Shown: positions 25,180 through 27,603 of the stretch, piece by piece
How the letters are laid out: each line of letters opens with the position of its first letter
How positions within the stretch are numbered: position 1 is the first letter of the stretch
Assembly: GCA_910579545.1 (NCBI GenBank)
Contig: CAJTVI010000031.1
Span: 1 to 27,603 of the forward strand
Direction of reading: 5' to 3'
From: an uncultured Oscillospiraceae bacterium
Lineage (GTDB): Bacteria > Bacillota > Clostridia > Oscillospirales > Ruminococcaceae
Length of the DNA stretch: 27,603 bases
Program-made: the position numbers and the translations under genes
Notes under the pieces: model-generated
The model's input: the letters and a program-made list of their open reading frames with translations, nothing else
What the model was told of the DNA's origin: nothing
Databases searched by the model: none

Positions 25180-25208
25180 TTGAATTTATCCTAATTATCG
25201 CATATAAT
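25180..25208 (+). promoter_or_regulatory. Promoter of the Phd-Doc operon
   Basis: TTGAAT, 17-bp spacer, TATAAT, about 30 nt upstream of the antitoxin start and followed by a GCAAGGAGGG ribosome site. Antitoxins of this family usually repress their own promoter. Confidence 0.82.
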
Positions 25209-25238
25209 AGAATCATATCGGAGCAAGGAGGGATTTGC

Positions 25239-25481
25239 ATGACCGTCAACACAAAGAATCTGGTTTCCATCACCGAGGCGAACCAGAACTTCTCACGGGT
25301 GGCCCGGCTTGTGGACGAGGGTGGGCCGGTTGTGATCCTGAAAAACAACGTTCCGCGGTATATGGTCATGGAGTTCCGCAGTGCAGAGGAAGAAGCCGTT
25401 GCTGCGGATGAGGATGTCGCTGCAATTTCCATGCGGCTGATCCGGAAAAACCAGGCGGCATATCGGGAGCTTGCCAAATGA
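25239..25481 (+). CDS. phd: Phd/YefM-family antitoxin
   Basis: 80-aa protein. The N-terminal part (NLVSITEANQNFSRVARLVD, then GPVVILKNNVPRYMVMEF) is the Phd/YefM DNA-binding dimer fold; the C-terminal 30 residues are acidic and should form the toxin-binding helix. It neutralises the Doc toxin encoded next and autoregulates the operon. It overlaps the toxin start by four bases (ATGA). Together they stabilise the element against loss. Confidence 0.9.
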   Translation: MTVNTKNLVSITEANQNFSRVARLVDEGGPVVILKNNVPRYMVMEFRSAEEEAVAADEDVAAISMRLIRKNQAAYRELAK

Positions 25482-25855
25482 TCATTTTATCCAAGAGCCA
25501 GCTTCTCCTGCTTCATTCCCAGTTGATTGCCGAGACCGGTGGTATTGACGGGCTGCGGGACGAGGGAATGCTGGAATCGGCCCTGTATGCCCCGTTCCAA
25601 TCCTTTGCCGGCGAAGAAGTCTGTCCCTCATTGCAGCAAAAGGCGGCCCGGCTGTGTTTTGGCCTCGTGAAAAACCATCCATTCATAGATGGCAACAAGC
25701 GCATTGGCGCCCATGCGATGCTCGTATTTCTCGCCTTGAATGGCATCGAGTTGGAATATACGCAGGATGAGCTTTCCGGCATGATCCTTTCCCTTGCGGC
25801 GGGAGACAGTGCGCAGGATGATCTGCTCCAGTGGGTTATCAGGCATCAGTTGTAA
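25478..25855 (+). CDS. doc: Doc-family (Fic-fold) toxin
   Basis: 125-aa protein with a Fic/Doc core: HPFIDGNKR at residues 67-75. The final GNKR, in place of GNGR, is the Doc hallmark and goes with phosphorylation instead of AMP transfer; P1 Doc phosphorylates elongation factor Tu and stops translation. Preceding helices (GGIDGLRDEGMLESALYAPF, ARLCFGLVKN) also fit. Complete, with antitoxin immediately upstream. This is a second Fic-fold toxin in the same element, distinct from the one near attL. Confidence 0.93.
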   Translation: MIILSKSQLLLLHSQLIAETGGIDGLRDEGMLESALYAPFQSFAGEEVCPSLQQKAARLCFGLVKNHPFIDGNKRIGAHAMLVFLALNGIELEYTQDELSGMILSLAAGDSAQDDLLQWVIRHQL

Positions 25856-25914
25856 AGCACAAGTATACACTCCGCCATTTGCACTATCTTGACGAGTCAT
25901 TCCATGCGCAGCGA

Positions 25915-25956
25915 AACGCCTGCCCTCCGGTTGTGTCGGGGGCAGGCGTTCTTTTT
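25915..25956. terminator. Terminator between doc and the HTH gene
   Basis: AACGCCTGCCC / GGGCAGGCGTT, 11-bp stem with a 14-nt loop, followed by CTTTTT on the plus strand. It ends doc transcription and lies at the 3' end of the convergent HTH gene. Confidence 0.85.
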
Positions 25957-25957
25957 G

Positions 25958-26650
25958 TTATTTGCTGATCTCCCGTATCATCGCATAATGCCTCCCACTC
26001 TTGCGGCAGATGTTGTTGTAATCATCAGAGGCCAGAAACTCCAGCAGCCAGACCTTGGGCACCATGAATTTCGGCTGCCGCAGGATGCTTTTGAGCCGGC
26101 CCGCGCTGCACCAGCGGGAAACGGTCTTTGCGCTGTAGCCGGTGAGCCGGGCGATCTGGGCGGCGGTCAGCACATCGGGGCTGCCGGCCAGCTGTTCCTC
26201 AAAATACCGCCGGATCAGCAGGCGGCTGACGATCTCGCAGTTGATGCTCTGCACAAGCGGCTTTGCAGGCGGGCGGCGGTCAGGATAGTTCTTGTACCAC
26301 CCGCTGGGGGCGGTGTAATATTCCGGCTCTTGTTCACGGCGGCGCAGGTACTCGGCCGCGTCCGCCTTTGCGATTTTATAGCAGCGGGTCTTTTTGCCGG
26401 TGTGGGTGCAGGGTACAAGGCCGCTTTGCAGCAGATAGAGCGAGGTGCGGGTACCGATGCGGCAGGCCCGGCGCAGGTCGGTGCGGCTCATCGGGTCGGG
26501 ATACCCGGCCAACTGGGCAGCAATCTGTTTTTCCAATCGATCAGATGATCTGTTGGCAGCTGCGGCGGCCAGCGGCTTACCTGCTGCGGCAGCTGCCATA
26601 TCTGCCGCGTGGATGTTCCCGGGGCTTGACTGTTTTTGTGTGTTGCTCAT
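25958..26650 (-). CDS. Double helix-turn-helix DNA-binding protein
   Basis: 230-aa protein. After a low-complexity Ala-rich start (AADMAAAAAGKPLAAAAA) there are two HTH modules: SRTDLRRACRIGTRTSLYLL with a wing ending AAEYLRRRE, and LTAAQIARLTGYSAKTVSRW with the wing LKSILRQPKFMVPKVWLLEF, the latter like excisionase/HTH_17 proteins. It may bind two sites at once, for example in the adjacent right end, and may be a directionality or replication factor; this is inference. The start at 26650 has GGAGG eight bases upstream, better than the longer frame. Its ribosome site lies in an inverted repeat. Confidence 0.78.
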   Translation of the reverse strand: MSNTQKQSSPGNIHAADMAAAAAGKPLAAAAANRSSDRLEKQIAAQLAGYPDPMSRTDLRRACRIGTRTSLYLLQSGLVPCTHTGKKTRCYKIAKADAAEYLRRREQEPEYYTAPSGWYKNYPDRRPPAKPLVQSINCEIVSRLLIRRYFEEQLAGSPDVLTAAQIARLTGYSAKTVSRWCSAGRLKSILRQPKFMVPKVWLLEFLASDDYNNICRKSGRHYAMIREISK

Positions 26651-26654
26651 TATG

Positions 26655-26691
26655 TGATCCTCCAAAAAATAAATTTGGACCCGGAGGATCA
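26655..26691 (-). promoter_or_regulatory. Shine-Dalgarno-sequestering hairpin
   Basis: TGATCCTCC and GGAGGATCA form a perfect 9-bp inverted repeat with a 19-nt loop. In the minus-strand mRNA the 3' arm contains the GGAGG ribosome site of the HTH gene, which the hairpin would mask. Confidence 0.6.
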
Positions 26692-27005
26692 TAGCTTACT
26701 TGATTTTTTGTTCTTGGGGCCTTTTTCTTGCATTCGCGCCGAAGGATGCCAGCGTAACCGGTCTAAGCTGTTGGCTGGGTTGGCCGTTTGTCTGCCCGCC
26801 TGTCTTGCGCCTGTTCTTGCATTTTTCCAAAAATGGTGTCTTTTTTGGCCCAAAACCGGGCGTTTCCGCTTCACTCGTACCCACGCAGTTTTTGGCGTCC
26901 TGTCCCCGCAAAAGCCCCGCTACACCGTGCCGCGCCGTCCAAAACGCGCGGACAAAATGACCCGCTCCAGCCTGATTTTGTCTTGCCCGGCCCATGCCGC
27001 GCAAA
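26692..27005. other. Right-end region without a gene
   Basis: About 310 bp between the HTH gene leader and attR. No convincing gene: the open frames here lack ribosome sites and family features. It has several T-rich runs and G/C patches and may hold integrase arm-type or directionality-factor binding sites, expected next to an attachment site, but no clear repeats were found by eye. Confidence 0.5.
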
Positions 27006-27066
27006 ACTCGAAATGCGGTAGGCGCCTAATCAGCGCGCGAGAGTTCGAATCTCTCCATCTCCGCCA
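27006..27066 (+). repeat. attR, 61-bp direct repeat (partial tRNA-Ser)
   Basis: Exact copy of 9198-9258. It contains only the anticodon loop to CCA end of tRNA-Ser, with no 5' half upstream, so it is a tRNA fragment left by integration, not a second tRNA gene. Confidence 0.95.
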
Positions 27067-27068
27067 AC

Positions 27069-27110
27069 AAATGGCGACAGGTCAATGCTTTTGGCCTGCC
27101 GCCATTTTCT
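27069..27110 (+). terminator. Original tRNA-Ser terminator, displaced by integration
   Basis: AAATGGCG then CAGGTCAA pair with TTGGCCTG then CGCCATTT: 16 paired positions with one mismatch and one G-T pair, loop TGCTT, followed by TTCTTT. It starts 3 nt after the attR CCA, the same spacing as the element-borne terminator has after attL. Confidence 0.8.
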
Positions 27111-27220
27111 TTGCGGCGGCAATATTTTTGCCCTTTCCGCGCCCGGATACGAGAATTTTGCCCTTCAATGGGTAGTTAGCTTGACGCTACCCGCTGATAA
27201 GCTACAAATCAGACATTTTC

Positions 27221-27603
27221 GGGTAGTGTCAAGAGTTTTTCGCACTTTAAGTTTGGAGACTCTGGGAGAAAGAAGTCAGCCGGCAATAGAGACATCTTCC
27301 CGGATTGTCTCTAAATGCTTCATATTCATGTACTTCTTGTTGCCCCACTGCGTACCGGCCACATGGCGCAGCCTGGCACAGACCAACATGAGAGCGGAGT
27401 TGCCGTCCGGGAAACAGCCTACCACCCTGGTGCGGCGGCGAATTTCTCTGTTGAGCCGTTCTATGACATTATTGGTACGGATGCGGGTCCAGTGTTCGCT
27501 GGGAAAATCACAGTAGGTAAGCGTTTCTTCAATGCCATCTTCTACCTTCCTGGCGGCCTCTTTCAGTTTCATGGAACGCAGTTCCTCCACCACAGCTTTT
27601 GCC
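27221..27603. mobile_element. IS256-family insertion sequence, end and partial (runs off window)
   Basis: Contains the C-terminal part of an IS256-type transposase on the minus strand and a candidate terminal sequence GGGTAGTGTCAAGAG beginning near 27221. A related GGGTAG...CTACCC palindrome lies at 27170-27192. The other end is outside the window, so completeness cannot be judged. It lies outside the tRNA-Ser element. Confidence 0.65.
27276..27603 (-). CDS. IS256-family transposase, C-terminal part
   Basis: The readable 109 residues, continuing in frame to the window edge, carry the family's conserved C-terminus: WTRIRTNNVIERLNREIRRR, then TRVVGCFPDGNSALMLVCAR and GTQWGNKKYMNM. The last catalytic Glu of the DDE triad is probably the E in NNVIERLN. 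The start codon and the two catalytic Asp residues lie beyond the window, so whether the gene is intact is unknown. Confidence 0.88.
   Translation of the reverse strand, partial: AKAVVEELRSMKLKEAARKVEDGIEETLTYCDFPSEHWTRIRTNNVIERLNREIRRRTRVVGCFPDGNSALMLVCARLRHVAGTQWGNKKYMNMKHLETIREDVSIAG

Larger units (their letters stand above)
9198..27066. mobile_element. Integrative mobilizable element in tRNA-Ser(CGA)
   Basis: The boundaries are set by a 61-bp perfect direct repeat; repeat-to-repeat distance is 17,808 bp. Mobility functions are a tyrosine integrase, excisionase-like HTH, RepA-like ATPase, MobC and MobA relaxase. There is no type IV secretion gene set, so it should be mobilizable in trans, not self-conjugative. 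Cargo comprises a Fic toxin-antitoxin pair, a type I restriction-modification operon with four embedded genes, and a Phd-Doc pair. Base composition varies: mobility and hsdM/hsdR genes are GC-rich, while the hsdS recognition regions and the embedded genes are clearly AT-richer. Confidence 0.93.

Noticed and set aside
27006..27066. Possible second tRNA-Ser gene
   Set aside because: Only the 3' part is present; no acceptor 5' strand, D-arm or promoter upstream. It is attR.

Overview
The window comes from a high-GC, low-complexity-spacer Firmicute chromosome, most likely a gut-type Clostridia of the Oscillospiraceae/Ruminococcaceae kind. The inference rests on Gram-positive style ribosome binding sites, sigma-A promoters with 16-17 bp spacing, a Bacillus-type ARG box and a spore-former-like multidomain amidase. 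The species cannot be named from sequence alone.

The left part (1-9258) is ordinary chromosome. On the minus strand lie a small zinc-ribbon protein, a WYL-domain regulator and a large membrane-anchored N-acetylmuramoyl-L-alanine amidase. On the plus strand lie a MYG1-family hydrolase, a GIY-YIG protein, argG-argH (with a near-consensus ARG box over the transcription start), a 6-unit 20-bp tandem repeat and a tRNA-Ser(CGA) gene.

The tRNA-Ser gene is the attachment site of an integrated mobilizable element. A 61-bp perfect direct repeat (anticodon stem to CCA) at 9198-9258 and 27006-27066 bounds 17,808 bp. From left to right the element carries a terminator that re-caps the tRNA, a VbhA-like/Fic toxin-antitoxin pair, a minus-strand mobility operon (excisionase-like HTH, RepA-like ATPase, MobC, MobA relaxase, tyrosine integrase) behind a ~640-nt structured leader that ends in an attenuator-like hairpin, a divergent Xre regulator, an array of GGCGCC palindromes, a type I restriction-modification operon, a Phd-Doc toxin-antitoxin pair and a double-HTH protein whose Shine-Dalgarno is sequestered in a hairpin.

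The most interesting part is 19595-22102. Four AT-richer genes are inserted between hsdS and hsdR: a TIR/SEFIR-domain protein with an uncharacterised N-terminal domain, a 74-aa Gln-rich protein, and two single-span membrane proteins with cytosolic domains. This is where PrrC sits in the E. coli prr locus, so the cassette may be an abortive-infection back-up guarded by the restriction enzyme. A decayed copy of the hsdS 3' tail between the second and third of these genes shows how the cassette was assembled.

Beyond the right attachment site lies the tRNA gene's original terminator, now displaced, and then the 3' end of an IS256-family transposase that runs off the window.
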